Shown piece after piece: positions 16,760 to 25,460 of a DNA stretch of 49,581 nucleotides. A model generated the notes under the pieces. That model worked only from the letters and a program-made list of their open reading frames with translations, was not told the origin of the DNA and ran no database searches. Within the stretch, counting starts at the first letter, position 1; the number at the start of each line of letters is the position of its first letter. The position numbers were made by a program, and so were the translations under genes. The stretch comes from Saprospirales bacterium (GTDB lineage Bacteria > Bacteroidota > Bacteroidia > Chitinophagales > Saprospiraceae), in the NCBI GenBank assembly GCA_007695035.1, contig REEO01000038.1, positions 1 through 49,581 on the forward strand, given 5' to 3'.

Positions 16760-16767
16760 CAAAGATA
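16760..16767 (-). promoter_or_regulatory. Putative -7 box close to the sixA start
   Basis: The minus strand reads TATCTTTG, a perfect TAnnTTTG, with only 9 nt between the box and the sixA ATG. It implies a very short or absent 5' leader, and supports ATG 16750 over the longer open frame. Confidence 0.42.
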
Positions 16768-16937
16768 ATAAACAGGTCAACTTTTGTGCACACCATTGGT
16801 TTTCGGAATTAACCATCCAAAAACCGCCAAAAATCTGTAGAAAGGCCTTAACTTTACGGAAATTCGCAGAAGGGGTATGTATTTGTATGGTCAAATCCCG
16901 GTTGTGGAAAGTGTTGAAGAGGAATTGAATTACTTAA

Positions 16938-18323
16938 ATGGCATCGAAGAAAAGGAATCTCAGGGGGCATACTGCCAAAATTCTCTCACAGGTAAAAGAA
17001 GAGGACCTGAGGTATGCTGTTTTGCAATACGCCAGGACTCACAAAGATTTCAAGGACTTTCTGCACTTGCATTTCCTCCACCTCTTACCGGATGAAAATC
17101 CCAGGAAAAAGTACGCCCATTTCCTTTCCGGTTTTTTGAGAAAATACCTGGACAGGCCGGATAAGATCACCAATCGAAGCACCAAACAAATTCTCAATGC
17201 ACTGGAGGAGTTGCGACAGCAAGCCAGAGATTTGATTTCGACACGAAACTACCTGGAGTCCTACGCAATTTTTATCAACTTACTGCTTTACAACTCCCTG
17301 CTTATCGAGCGCACAGCTCCCAATGCACCGGTGGAGCTAACTGATTTTCAAGAAGTGTTGATCTCCTCCTTTGCCGACATGCTGGAGTTAGAGCTACCCA
17401 GGCCTCTTCTCAATGAAATTGAGATCGAGTTGAAGTCCATGTTATTGACCGGGAGCATTTTCCCACTGCATCCGACGCTCAATCCGCTGGCTCTTTTGCT
17501 CATGCGTGCAGATTCTAGTTCCAGGCGGAAAGCCCTTCTTAATGAATATATCAATTACCTGGAGAATCATCCCCCGGAACCGGGCATACTAAGGGCGAGC
17601 TGGGCCGCAATGCTTCACCAGAGCCTTTTGTATAAGAACAAAGCCACCACCCTGTTGCTTTTGGAAGGAGAAGTCCTCAAGGGTAAAGAGATTTACAAAC
17701 TGGCCTTTGAATTCTTAAATGGGGGCAAGACTGATGAAATGGACCTCCTGGTCGATAGCGCCTTAAAGCACTACGGCCCGAAACTCGAACACTACTTTCT
17801 CGAACCCAAACTCATCAGCCATATCAAAGCGGATGATGACAAAAGCGCGATGTCCACCATGCAGCGTATTCTAAAAAGTCCCTATTCAGACCATATATCT
17901 TTGAAAAAATTGTTGCGAAATATCGACCCGGCAGAAAAGAAAATCTTTACAGGGATGGCGGAAGATTTTGTCAATCAAAAAAACTTCAGCACAAACAGGC
18001 TCAAGGTCATTGCTGTTTTTCTGTCCTGGCTGGAAAAAGAGGATGACCTTTTTGAAATGATAAAAGAACACGGAGATGTGTGGTCGATGATAGAGTTCAA
18101 TTCATACCTCGGAGACAGGAAAAAGAATGAACTGTTCGACTACTACAGAGAATATCTGATCCAATATTTAGACAATCACATCGGGCGCATGAGCGTGGAA
18201 CACACCCGTAAACTACTTTCCCATATTCGCGGCAGTGGGATGTATCGACTGGCTGACAAGCTGGAAGACGAAATGAAGTCAGAATTTAGCCATAGAAAGA
18301 GTTTTGCAAGACGCGGTCGCTGA
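16938..18323 (+). CDS. Unrecognised all-helical cytoplasmic protein
   Basis: 461 aa, not recognised. It has no signal peptide or membrane segment. The sequence is rich in Leu, Lys and Glu with repeated amphipathic stretches, suggesting an all-alpha fold, possibly of helical-repeat type. The N-terminus is basic ('ASKKRNLRGHTAKIL'), and 'VLQYARTHKDFKDFLHLHFL' resembles the start of SWIM-associated helical proteins, but I see no zinc-binding CxC/CxH motif to support that. It lies 62 nt upstream of rlmH on the same strand and may share its transcript. The reading frame is long and uninterrupted, so it is a real gene. Confidence 0.8.
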   Translation: MASKKRNLRGHTAKILSQVKEEDLRYAVLQYARTHKDFKDFLHLHFLHLLPDENPRKKYAHFLSGFLRKYLDRPDKITNRSTKQILNALEELRQQARDLISTRNYLESYAIFINLLLYNSLLIERTAPNAPVELTDFQEVLISSFADMLELELPRPLLNEIEIELKSMLLTGSIFPLHPTLNPLALLLMRADSSSRRKALLNEYINYLENHPPEPGILRASWAAMLHQSLLYKNKATTLLLLEGEVLKGKEIYKLAFEFLNGGKTDEMDLLVDSALKHYGPKLEHYFLEPKLISHIKADDDKSAMSTMQRILKSPYSDHISLKKLLRNIDPAEKKIFTGMAEDFVNQKNFSTNRLKVIAVFLSWLEKEDDLFEMIKEHGDVWSMIEFNSYLGDRKKNELFDYYREYLIQYLDNHIGRMSVEHTRKLLSHIRGSGMYRLADKLEDEMKSEFSHRKSFARRGR

Positions 18324-18385
18324 ACAGCTTACACTAATCGGACTTCAAAAAAATCCCAATAAACCATGATTGAAAATACAATCCG

Positions 18386-18865
18386 ATGAAAATTGAGTTG
18401 ATCGCACTGGGAAAGACGGCTGAGAAATACCTGAAGACCGGAATCGAAAAATACACCAAAAGACTGTCCCACTACAAGCCGCGAGTCGATTATACCGAAA
18501 TACCCATTCCCTCTAAACTATACAGCGGCTCAGATCAAAAGCGCGCCATGGAAACGGAGGCGGATTTAGTTTTTAGGAAAATCAGCGATTCAGACCACCT
18601 GACCTTGCTGGACGACAAGGGAAAGATGTACAGTTCTGTGGAATTTGCTGCCCGGTTTGAAAAAATGTTGCTAAGTTCGCACCGAAAATGGATCCTATTG
18701 ATCGGGGGACCATTTGGCTTTTCAGCCGAATTAAAAGAGCGGGCCGACAGTCTATTGTCTCTGTCCAGAATGACCTTCTCCCATCAAATGGTGAGATTGA
18801 TAACTCTGGAGCAGCTCTACAGGGCCCAGACAATTATTAACAAACAATCCTACCACCACGAGTAA
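18386..18865 (+). CDS. rlmH: 23S rRNA (pseudouridine1915-N3)-methyltransferase
   Basis: 159 aa, full length for the family. RlmH is a SPOUT methyltransferase that modifies pseudouridine 1915 of 23S rRNA in assembled ribosomes, using S-adenosylmethionine. Visible: 'MKIELIALGKTAEKYL' at the N-terminus, the SAM-binding loop 'LLIGGPFGFSAEL', and the C-terminal knot 'SLSRMTFSHQMVRLITLEQ' ending 'IINKQSYHHE', the conserved tail. The start is ATG 18386. The downstream rhomboid gene begins 8 nt after the stop. Confidence 0.97.
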   Translation: MKIELIALGKTAEKYLKTGIEKYTKRLSHYKPRVDYTEIPIPSKLYSGSDQKRAMETEADLVFRKISDSDHLTLLDDKGKMYSSVEFAARFEKMLLSSHRKWILLIGGPFGFSAELKERADSLLSLSRMTFSHQMVRLITLEQLYRAQTIINKQSYHHE

Positions 18866-18873
18866 ATTAATTT

Positions 18874-19503
18874 ATGGAGCATTTTTCTGCCACGGTTATA
18901 TTAGTCATCATTACCTGCATCATTTCGTACCAGGCTTTCAATCAACCGCACCTCATTGAGAGATACAAACACTATCCGGTCAGAGAAGCCGGCATGGGAG
19001 AATTTTACAGATTGCTGTCTGCGGGTTTTTTGCACGGTGGGTGGCTGCATCTGTTGATCAATATGTTTGTCCTGTGGATGTTCGGTGAGATAGTCGAGAA
19101 CATGTACAAGGTTTTATTTGGCAATACCCTCGGGGTCATACTCTATGTAGTCATGTATCTGAGCTGCATAGCGGTAGCCAATGTGGGTACATTTTTCAAA
19201 CACCGCAACAATCCGTCCTTTGCCAGTATTGGCGCATCCGGTGCAGTGAGTGGCGTGGTTTTTATCTACATTCTGGCAGATCCCTGGGCCTTACTTTACC
19301 TTTACGGTCTTATTCCCATTCCCGGTATAATAGCGGGAGTATTGTTCTTGTGGTACAGTAGCTGGGCTGGAAAGAGAGGGGGTGACCTGATCGATCACGA
19401 TGCGCACTACTACGGGGCAGTTTACGGTGTGGCATTTACCATTTTACTCAATCCGGGTATGCTCTGGCTCTTTTTCGAAAATTTATTTGCCGGAATCAAC
19501 TGA
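18874..19503 (+). CDS. Rhomboid-family intramembrane serine protease
   Basis: 209 aa with about six membrane helices, the minimal rhomboid core. Catalytic Ser122 lies in 'SIGASGAVSG' and catalytic His178 in 'HDAHYYGAVYG'. 'HGGWLHLLINMFVLWMFG' supplies the conserved His59 and Asn63 of the oxyanion region. Rhomboids cleave membrane-spanning substrates within the bilayer. The substrate here is unknown; the gene lies 8 nt after rlmH, which is probably a positional rather than functional link. Convergent with the lipoprotein gene downstream. Confidence 0.92.
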   Translation: MEHFSATVILVIITCIISYQAFNQPHLIERYKHYPVREAGMGEFYRLLSAGFLHGGWLHLLINMFVLWMFGEIVENMYKVLFGNTLGVILYVVMYLSCIAVANVGTFFKHRNNPSFASIGASGAVSGVVFIYILADPWALLYLYGLIPIPGIIAGVLFLWYSSWAGKRGGDLIDHDAHYYGAVYGVAFTILLNPGMLWLFFENLFAGIN

Positions 19504-19570
19504 AAATTTAGTGTGGCAAGTAGAATGAACCTGACGAAATAACCGGCTCGCAGTAACTCACATAAAAAAC

Positions 19571-19621
19571 GGGCCCTGGTACTATTGAAGGGAAACGATT
19601 CTGTAAAATGTACCAGAGCCC
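19571..19621. repeat. Inverted repeat in a convergent gap, possible terminator
   Basis: GGGCCCTGGTAC (19571-19582) pairs with GTACCAGAGCCC (19610-19621) with one mismatch around a 27-nt loop. It sits between two converging genes, a place where a two-way terminator is expected, but no U-tract follows, so the role is uncertain. Confidence 0.4.
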
Positions 19622-19757
19622 TTGTACTGGCCGATGATTTGCGACCTTGATTCTCGCTTAATAAACAAAGTTTGCAACCTATATTCGGCTTAATGGTTAA
19701 AGGCCATTTGCATGGGTTTTCGTCCTTTTGAAAAACTCCACAATTTTTACCTGCCTT

Positions 19758-21584
19758 TTAATTTTCAGGATTCACTAGTATTTCAATCATCACATTGTAA
19801 TGCTCACCAGTCAATCGGTCTTCTAACTCTGAGATGTTGATCTCCAGTCCATACTCCCCGCCCGTGTACTCCAGTCCCGAGGGTACGAGACTGGTTCTAT
19901 CCGGGTTTATTTCATAATCGATATCCAAACAAAGTAAATCTAATTTACTGATAACAGTTCTGACAGGAAGATTAAAATCCACCTCCAGAGCCAAATTCAC
20001 GCATTCGGCTCCCGCCACAACCTGGAGGAAAATCAGTTCACTGTTGTCATTGACCTCAAAAACTGCCTGAAGTTGATCTTCGGGATTCATTAAATACAGG
20101 CTGTCCTGCCATTGAATCTCACCGTCATCTGCCCTTGTAAATGTATAATTTACGGTCATATCAATAGCGGGATCAAAACAGCCAAACACATCTTCAACAA
20201 ACAATTCGGACTGCAAAAAATCGAGTTCGGCCTCTATACTGACTACCTTACCCTCGCTGTCAATCACCTCAAATGTACCGGCTTCCCAGGAACTACAATT
20301 TGGTAGTTGGTAAGAATTTTGTGTTCTATCAAATGGGATCACGAGGGGTTGTAGTTCATCGACCAAAATGCGGATCATCCCTTCTTCTGGCATGTCCCGG
20401 GGCCTGCAGTAACCGAAATCAAGTTCGAGCATTCGGGTATCGGTCAGGGTGAACTCGACCGGTTCTAAATTACGGGACTCACCAAGAGGGGCAAATTCCT
20501 CCTCTGAAACAACACTGCCGCAGAGGTCTCTGATGGACAGTTTAAATGATTCATTGGCCGGCATTCTCGAAAATATAAAATCACCAACAGCGGATGAGGC
20601 CCCCTCAAACCTGTAGCCTCCAAGTTGAGGAAAAGTCACTTCTACTTTTCCGGTAGCTGGCTGATCGAGATCCATATAGGCCAGTTGACCGCTCAGAGAA
20701 ACCGGTTTGCCTGCCGGGTGTGCAAAACTCCACATACCGCTTTGTGGCAAAACCAGCTCAGTTACACTACCTCCATCCACGGCGTTCTTTTTCCATTCGA
20801 TCCACTTCCACCCTGAGGTATTATAGTGGTACAAATGATGTGGGCGATTTCCGCTGCCCAATGCTGGGTGGTCAGGAAGAGAAACAGTCATCCCGTCGTA
20901 CAATTCAATGGCATCGCCTGCCGGAGTATTGAACTCCACGATAGCGACAGCTGTCGAAAACAAGTTGATCTGCTCTCCTTCCTGATTTATTGCAGTTCGG
21001 CCTCCTATCTCTTCGGTGTGAAAATTTGAGTTTTCAGGGGTGTTCCAGTACAAGTAAAACTCAACGATTCCACTGTAGTCCCCAAACGCCCCGGGTGTTA
21101 TTTTTACATGCATCCCACCTGGCAGGTCAATTTTCGCGCCTTCATTGGTGTGAAAAACATGGGTTTCTGATTTTTTGGGCATCCTAATGGTGGCATTGGA
21201 AATGCAGTTTCTCACCAAATCTACTTGTTTAATAGTAGAGAATTTACCCTGGGCCTCTACCTCGAGTACCGCGTATTCTCCCCTGTTCAAATAGGAGGGC
21301 ACAAAAAAGGCTCCATAGTCATTAGCTTCAACGGTAAGGAACTGGTATGCGGTTCGAACCCTGATAGTGGCATTGGGAATGGACTCTCCACTTTCATTTT
21401 GGACAACCCCTGAAATAGCCGCCGGAATCAACTCCTGCGGTCCGGGAAATACCGGATCGTCAATATCGCTGCGCTCCTCTTTTATGCAGGACTGAAAAAG
21501 TGTCATTGCCAGTAGTAAGGCAATCAGTCCAAAAACACCAGTGTGGAATTTACTCCTTATCATTTTAAATGATTTTCCGGCCAT
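19758..21584 (-). CDS. Lipoprotein with carboxypeptidase-regulatory-like domain
   Basis: 608 aa. The N-terminus is a lipoprotein signal with Cys33 in 'LFQSC'; ATG 21563 (residue 8) is an equally possible start. Residues ~57-112 form a carboxypeptidase-regulatory-like (CarboxypepD_reg) beta-sandwich ('ISGVVQNESGESIPNATIRV', 'NRGEYAVLEVEAQG'). The rest is beta-rich and has no catalytic motif I recognise; a second similar domain seems present at ~300-370 ('LSGQLAYMDLDQPATGKVEV'). It is third in the run sigma factor, anti-sigma/barrel protein, lipoprotein, with an 80-nt gap from the second gene. It is probably attached to the outer membrane as a sensor, ligand binder or structural partner of the barrel; this is inferred from context. 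Confidence 0.82.
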   Translation of the reverse strand: MAGKSFKMIRSKFHTGVFGLIALLLAMTLFQSCIKEERSDIDDPVFPGPQELIPAAISGVVQNESGESIPNATIRVRTAYQFLTVEANDYGAFFVPSYLNRGEYAVLEVEAQGKFSTIKQVDLVRNCISNATIRMPKKSETHVFHTNEGAKIDLPGGMHVKITPGAFGDYSGIVEFYLYWNTPENSNFHTEEIGGRTAINQEGEQINLFSTAVAIVEFNTPAGDAIELYDGMTVSLPDHPALGSGNRPHHLYHYNTSGWKWIEWKKNAVDGGSVTELVLPQSGMWSFAHPAGKPVSLSGQLAYMDLDQPATGKVEVTFPQLGGYRFEGASSAVGDFIFSRMPANESFKLSIRDLCGSVVSEEEFAPLGESRNLEPVEFTLTDTRMLELDFGYCRPRDMPEEGMIRILVDELQPLVIPFDRTQNSYQLPNCSSWEAGTFEVIDSEGKVVSIEAELDFLQSELFVEDVFGCFDPAIDMTVNYTFTRADDGEIQWQDSLYLMNPEDQLQAVFEVNDNSELIFLQVVAGAECVNLALEVDFNLPVRTVISKLDLLCLDIDYEINPDRTSLVPSGLEYTGGEYGLEINISELEDRLTGEHYNVMIEILVNPEN

Positions 21585-21663
21585 GTATTTTTCAAACTGC
21601 CGAATTTACAATCAACTGGGTAAACCCTTCAAAATTGAAAACGTGGCAGAGACGGGCCATTTT

Positions 21664-23160
21664 TTAAAAACTTCTTCTGACTCCCATTCCGAGATTCAGC
21701 AAAGTAACACTCATTTCTATATCCTGACCGGTGCTGAGCCAATCTCCTGCGTGGTGATGGTATCCGGCACGGGCGTAAAAACTCCATTGGTCGGTCAGTT
21801 TGTATCCGGCCAGGAAATTAACCCTTACATCGGAAAACCACCGGCGATCATAATCACCCGATTCAAAAGACCTGAATTGGTCGCCATCGACCAAAATATA
21901 GCCACTGTGATTTTCAAAAATATTTACAGCAATTCCCAGACTCAAGCCCAGTTTCAAATTGTCATGCTCTTTCATATACTCGACCAGTACTGGTATCCGG
22001 ACAAATTCGTGCACATTGGGTGCCCGCAGTCTCTGTTCAGTCCTCACAGCGGCCAGTACCGCACCATCCACCCAGACAAGCTCACCTGAATCATCGATAA
22101 AGTAGTAAGCCTCCGGGCTGTATTTCATATTGAATTCAGCACCCTGACGCCTAAAGTCAAACTCCCTGGTAATGCGCTGGTATTCCAAACCGGCGAGTAA
22201 GCTGAAATTGCCCGGCGTTTTCAAATTGGTCATAGCTCCTGTGGAGAAGGAAAACCACGGCCCGGTGTAATCGCGGTATCCGTCTTTTAATCGCTGCCCT
22301 GTGGCCGATGTGGCCCTAAAGCGATTTCTGACAATGTCTGCATTGAAATACAGGTCAATAAAGCCGGAGCCTGCAATATTTTCATCACCGATTTGCGAGG
22401 TGGAAAACTCTTCCCAATTAAATTCCTTCAGAGCAAGGAGTACAGGATCTGAAAGTTTTAAGGGTGTGGGTTTGCCGTAAATAATATCTGAATGTGGAAT
22501 CCGGTCGCTGAAATCGCCTTCCAAAATTGCGGGAAGAGTTCCCGTTTCTTCTCCTTCCATCAGTGTCCCGAAGGCCAACTCTGACCATTCATCGGACAAC
22601 AGCTGCAGCTCATCGATCCAGCCAGATTCCTGAATAGCTTTCTCAGTGATTTCTGAAGGAGTCTCCTCATGCACTTCCGTCGTGGAAACAGCGCCATAAG
22701 CGGATTCAATTTCTCGCTCATATTCAGCTTCCATAAGGTCAGCCTCAACCGGCGATTCTAGTGTACCTCTATCCTCGGCAGTGATGTAATAAGCGGTGAT
22801 GTCATCCACAGCGTCATCATGCCTACCGGAGAGCGTAACGTCCTCGTCCCCGTATTGATTACGGGTGTATTCCAAGCCCTGGACAGATTGTAGATTGTGA
22901 GGCGCATCCGTGGTTTTGGTGACCACTTCTACTGACATTCCCCCTTTAGTAAAACTATCCGGTGGCATTTGATACAAAAGAAATGCACCTAGCAATAGAA
23001 CGGCACCTCCCGCGCCAATCCATGCCCAAAACACCAGTCTTTTACTCCTTTTGCGAATCGCCATCCAAATGGCACCTTTTTCCTCCCGGCTCAGCGGAAC
23101 CTGATAATTGGATGCGACTTCTCTGAAAGCCCTGTCCATCCCGTTATTGTAATTATCCAT
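21664..23160 (-). CDS. Anti-sigma-like N-terminus with membrane helix fused to outer-membrane beta-barrel
   Basis: 498 aa. Residues 1-41 are short, charged and cytoplasm-like ('REVASNYQVPLSREEKGAIW'), followed by a basic 'RKRSKRLV' and one membrane helix (~43-62). Residues ~65-265 are acidic and low in hydrophobics, fitting a long periplasmic linker. Residues ~270-498 resemble a Bacteroidota outer-membrane barrel: alternating aromatic strands ('WFSFSTGAMTN', 'FSLLAGLEYQ', 'SFYARAGYHHH') and a terminal Phe ('GMGVRRSF'). It follows the ECF sigma factor gene by 53 nt, the usual place for an anti-sigma factor. The layout implies one chain crossing the inner membrane and reaching the outer membrane. 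The anti-sigma role is inferred from position and N-terminal pattern. Confidence 0.78.
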   Translation of the reverse strand: MDNYNNGMDRAFREVASNYQVPLSREEKGAIWMAIRKRSKRLVFWAWIGAGGAVLLLGAFLLYQMPPDSFTKGGMSVEVVTKTTDAPHNLQSVQGLEYTRNQYGDEDVTLSGRHDDAVDDITAYYITAEDRGTLESPVEADLMEAEYEREIESAYGAVSTTEVHEETPSEITEKAIQESGWIDELQLLSDEWSELAFGTLMEGEETGTLPAILEGDFSDRIPHSDIIYGKPTPLKLSDPVLLALKEFNWEEFSTSQIGDENIAGSGFIDLYFNADIVRNRFRATSATGQRLKDGYRDYTGPWFSFSTGAMTNLKTPGNFSLLAGLEYQRITREFDFRRQGAEFNMKYSPEAYYFIDDSGELVWVDGAVLAAVRTEQRLRAPNVHEFVRIPVLVEYMKEHDNLKLGLSLGIAVNIFENHSGYILVDGDQFRSFESGDYDRRWFSDVRVNFLAGYKLTDQWSFYARAGYHHHAGDWLSTGQDIEMSVTLLNLGMGVRRSF

Positions 23161-23213
23161 AATACTTTATTCTGTTACCACATTAAAAAATTGCAGTGTT
23201 CGATTCTATGATT

Positions 23214-23756
23214 TTACTTTTTCACATTGACCTTTCTATTGATCCATTCCTGTAGTTTCTTGCGGGCCCTGAACAAATAAGAGCGAGCGGTAGCCGAGTT
23301 AATTCCGGTAATCTCTTCGATTTCACGGTGGCTGTAACCCTCTATCACATAGAGATTGAAGACAATCTGATGAGATTCGGGCAATTCAGCAAGGTGTTTT
23401 AACAAGTCGTCTTTAAAAAGCTTATCGGGCAGACGGCCGGGTCCATTGGAGGATCTGGTAAGGTCTTCATCAGTTAGGTAGTATCTTTTATGGCGTTGAA
23501 TAAACCTCACTGCCTCACGGGAAACTATTTTATTCATCCAGCCAAAAAGCTGTTCATCACTTCGGTAGTCAAATTTTTTCAATCCTCGAAAAATGCGGAT
23601 GTACGCTTCCTGCAGACAGTCTTTGGCTCCGGAACGTTCTTTAATATACCGCATTGCGACGCCCATCATCTTATCTGAGGTACGGTCAAAGAACTCCCGT
23701 TGGGCTTTTTCCTGCCCATTTTTTATTTCCTGAAGAAGTTCCTTCCAATCGGCCAA
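23214..23756 (-). CDS. ECF-type RNA polymerase sigma factor
   Basis: 180 aa. Region 2 is at ~20-90 ('AKDCLQEAYIRIFRGLKKFD', 'LFGWMNKIVSREAVRFI') and region 4 at ~120-172 ('ELPESHQIVFNLYVIEGYSH' followed by the 'EEITGINSATARSYLFRARK' helix-turn-helix). The start codon is TTG at 23756: an in-frame TAA lies four codons upstream (23771-23769) and no ATG occurs before residue ~29, which is inside region 2. It heads the run with the anti-sigma/barrel and lipoprotein genes and probably drives their expression. There is no obvious -7 box of the housekeeping type upstream, consistent with use of an ECF-specific promoter. Confidence 0.92.
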   Translation of the reverse strand: MADWKELLQEIKNGQEKAQREFFDRTSDKMMGVAMRYIKERSGAKDCLQEAYIRIFRGLKKFDYRSDEQLFGWMNKIVSREAVRFIQRHKRYYLTDEDLTRSSNGPGRLPDKLFKDDLLKHLAELPESHQIVFNLYVIEGYSHREIEEITGINSATARSYLFRARKKLQEWINRKVNVKK

Positions 23757-24104
23757 TTCGCCTGTTGTTTATTTTAATAAAGCACAATGCGACTCCGCTA
23801 ATATCCCGGGAAGGAATCCTATCCCAAAATCATCGTCCATACAATTCGTTTCCCGTTTGAAGTAAGTCCACTTTCAGTGGTGGCAACCGGTAATTTGGTT
23901 CAATTTAGTCACGGATGAATATTTCAGTGCAAATCGACGACCAAAATGGATATACGATCACCCCATCCTGTTGCTTGTACATGATCTTTCTTCACCCCTT
24001 ATAAAAGTCTGTGACGCCCATTTGTGGCAGCTGAGGTCATATTTTTTCCAAACAATTTACCCTCGTGTCAAAAAAAGGATCTTTAAGCATTGAAATTCAG
24101 CAAC
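23757..24104. other. 348-nt gap upstream of the sigma factor gene
   Basis: No gene or RNA is recognised. The gap must hold the sigma-operon promoter and the 3' end of the DUF368 transcript unit lies on its other side. Only a weak hairpin CCACT-TTC-AGTGG (23868-23880) is visible, without a U-tract. Confidence 0.5.
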
Positions 24105-25076
24105 TTATGATTTAGACCCAAATCGTTTGAGGTCAAGGCGGTCAAGCAATAGCACTAAAAGAAATCCAAGAGCGAATAGAATAATGGTTAGCGCGGTATG
24201 AGGGTCGCCACTCAAATAATCTGCGGGCAAACGATTGGCTTCCCTTACCACTCTCCAGTCCGGATCCAGTGCAGAGCCAATTTCATAGATATTACCTGCA
24301 CCATCCACAAAGGCAATCGGATCTCTCCATGGCCAAATGGCATTTAGGGAACCGAGCATAAATCCACAGAGAAGGCCAAATACCGGGCGTTTGTACCTTT
24401 TGAGCAACCAGGAAACCACCCGCGCAAAAATCAAAAGTCCCAACAGAGCACCAATACAAAAAGTCATTAATAGGAGCAGCGAATCAATCTCGCGGGTTTC
24501 AATGAAGTTTCTTGTTTCACCGAGCACAATGGTGTACATGCCCAACAACAACATAATAAAACTACCTGAAACCCCGGGGAGTATCAGAGCGCAAATGGCA
24601 ATACTGCCTGTGAAGAAAAAATTTACATAGGTAGTGGACCCCTCGGCCGGTGTAAGCACTGTGATATACCATGCCATCAGCGTCCCCAAAACCACCATTC
24701 CAATCACCCTGGCATCAATTTTTCCGGTACGCCTCAATATATAAACAAACGATGCCAGTATCAGTCCGAAGAAAAACCCCCAAACAACAGGCGGGTGGGA
24801 CTCAAGGAGACTGGAAATGGTCAACACCCCCACTATGAGTCCCCCTACCATTCCGGACAACAGGGAAAGTACAAAACCACCATCCACTTTCTTCCAGGCA
24901 GATCGCAGTTCTCCCCGCATCAACATGCCAACCAGAAGGTGGTCGAACTCAGTAATGGTGTTGAGTAGTTTTTCATAAATCCCAGTGATAAAAGCAATGG
25001 TTCCACCCGACACACCGGGTATCACCTCAGCCACTCCCATAGCAGCTCCTTTAAATGCATTTGCGAGTTTTTTCAT
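24105..25076 (-). CDS. DUF368 / PopT-family undecaprenyl-phosphate translocase
   Basis: 323 aa, very hydrophobic with about eight to ten membrane segments. The family signature 'KGAAMGVAEVIPGVSGGTIA' opens the protein and a second related repeat 'CALILPGVSGSFIMLLLGMY' occurs at ~160-180, the internal duplication typical of DUF368. Members of this family (PopT) were shown, alongside DedA-family proteins, to return undecaprenyl phosphate to the inner leaflet so it can be reused for peptidoglycan and other envelope polymers. A periplasm-side or cytoplasmic loop at ~245-290 is poorly conserved. The gene stands alone, with long gaps on both sides. Confidence 0.88.
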   Translation of the reverse strand: MKKLANAFKGAAMGVAEVIPGVSGGTIAFITGIYEKLLNTITEFDHLLVGMLMRGELRSAWKKVDGGFVLSLLSGMVGGLIVGVLTISSLLESHPPVVWGFFFGLILASFVYILRRTGKIDARVIGMVVLGTLMAWYITVLTPAEGSTTYVNFFFTGSIAICALILPGVSGSFIMLLLGMYTIVLGETRNFIETREIDSLLLLMTFCIGALLGLLIFARVVSWLLKRYKRPVFGLLCGFMLGSLNAIWPWRDPIAFVDGAGNIYEIGSALDPDWRVVREANRLPADYLSGDPHTALTIILFALGFLLVLLLDRLDLKRFGSKS

Positions 25077-25460
25077 ACTGTTTTTCTTTCAATGTCTTTA
25101 TGGTAAAAACACAATTACCATCTTTTCCCGAGGTCATATTTCCGTAAGCACAATTATATGGGTCCATCAAAAATCCCGTCGCATGTCGTGATTGTTTTTT
25201 ATTGCAGAACCGGTACTTTTTTACTCAAAAAGCCACCATCAGGGCCAAATATACAACTACTTTGGAGCATGACAGAAAATCCCTCATTTTTGGGGTTTTT
25301 CAAAACCGCTAAAGGCTGCAACCACAGCACCCATGAAAGATAAAGTACATAACTAAAGTTCGCTCCAAAACAGACCGGACTAATTAACCGTTAATCCTGG
25401 GAATCGAAAGATAAATTTTGACTACCTTCGTAACCAATAAAAACCAGTCGCCAATTAACC
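25077..25460. other. 384-nt divergent intergenic region with candidate control sites
   Basis: No gene is recognised. On the minus strand TATATTTG (25253-25246) is a -7 match for the DUF368 gene, with a long leader. On the plus strand TACCTTCG (25423-25430) is a near -7 match 30 nt before the coiled-coil protein gene, and ATTAAC-C-GTTAAT (25383-25395) is a 6+6 palindrome just upstream. AAAATCCC/GGGGTTTT (25276-25283/25292-25299, one G-U pair) could be a weak terminator; its position between diverging genes is odd. Confidence 0.35.

Noticed and set aside
16751-16894. N-terminal extension of sixA
   Set aside because: The family begins at ATG 16750, and a -7 box lies between the two starts.
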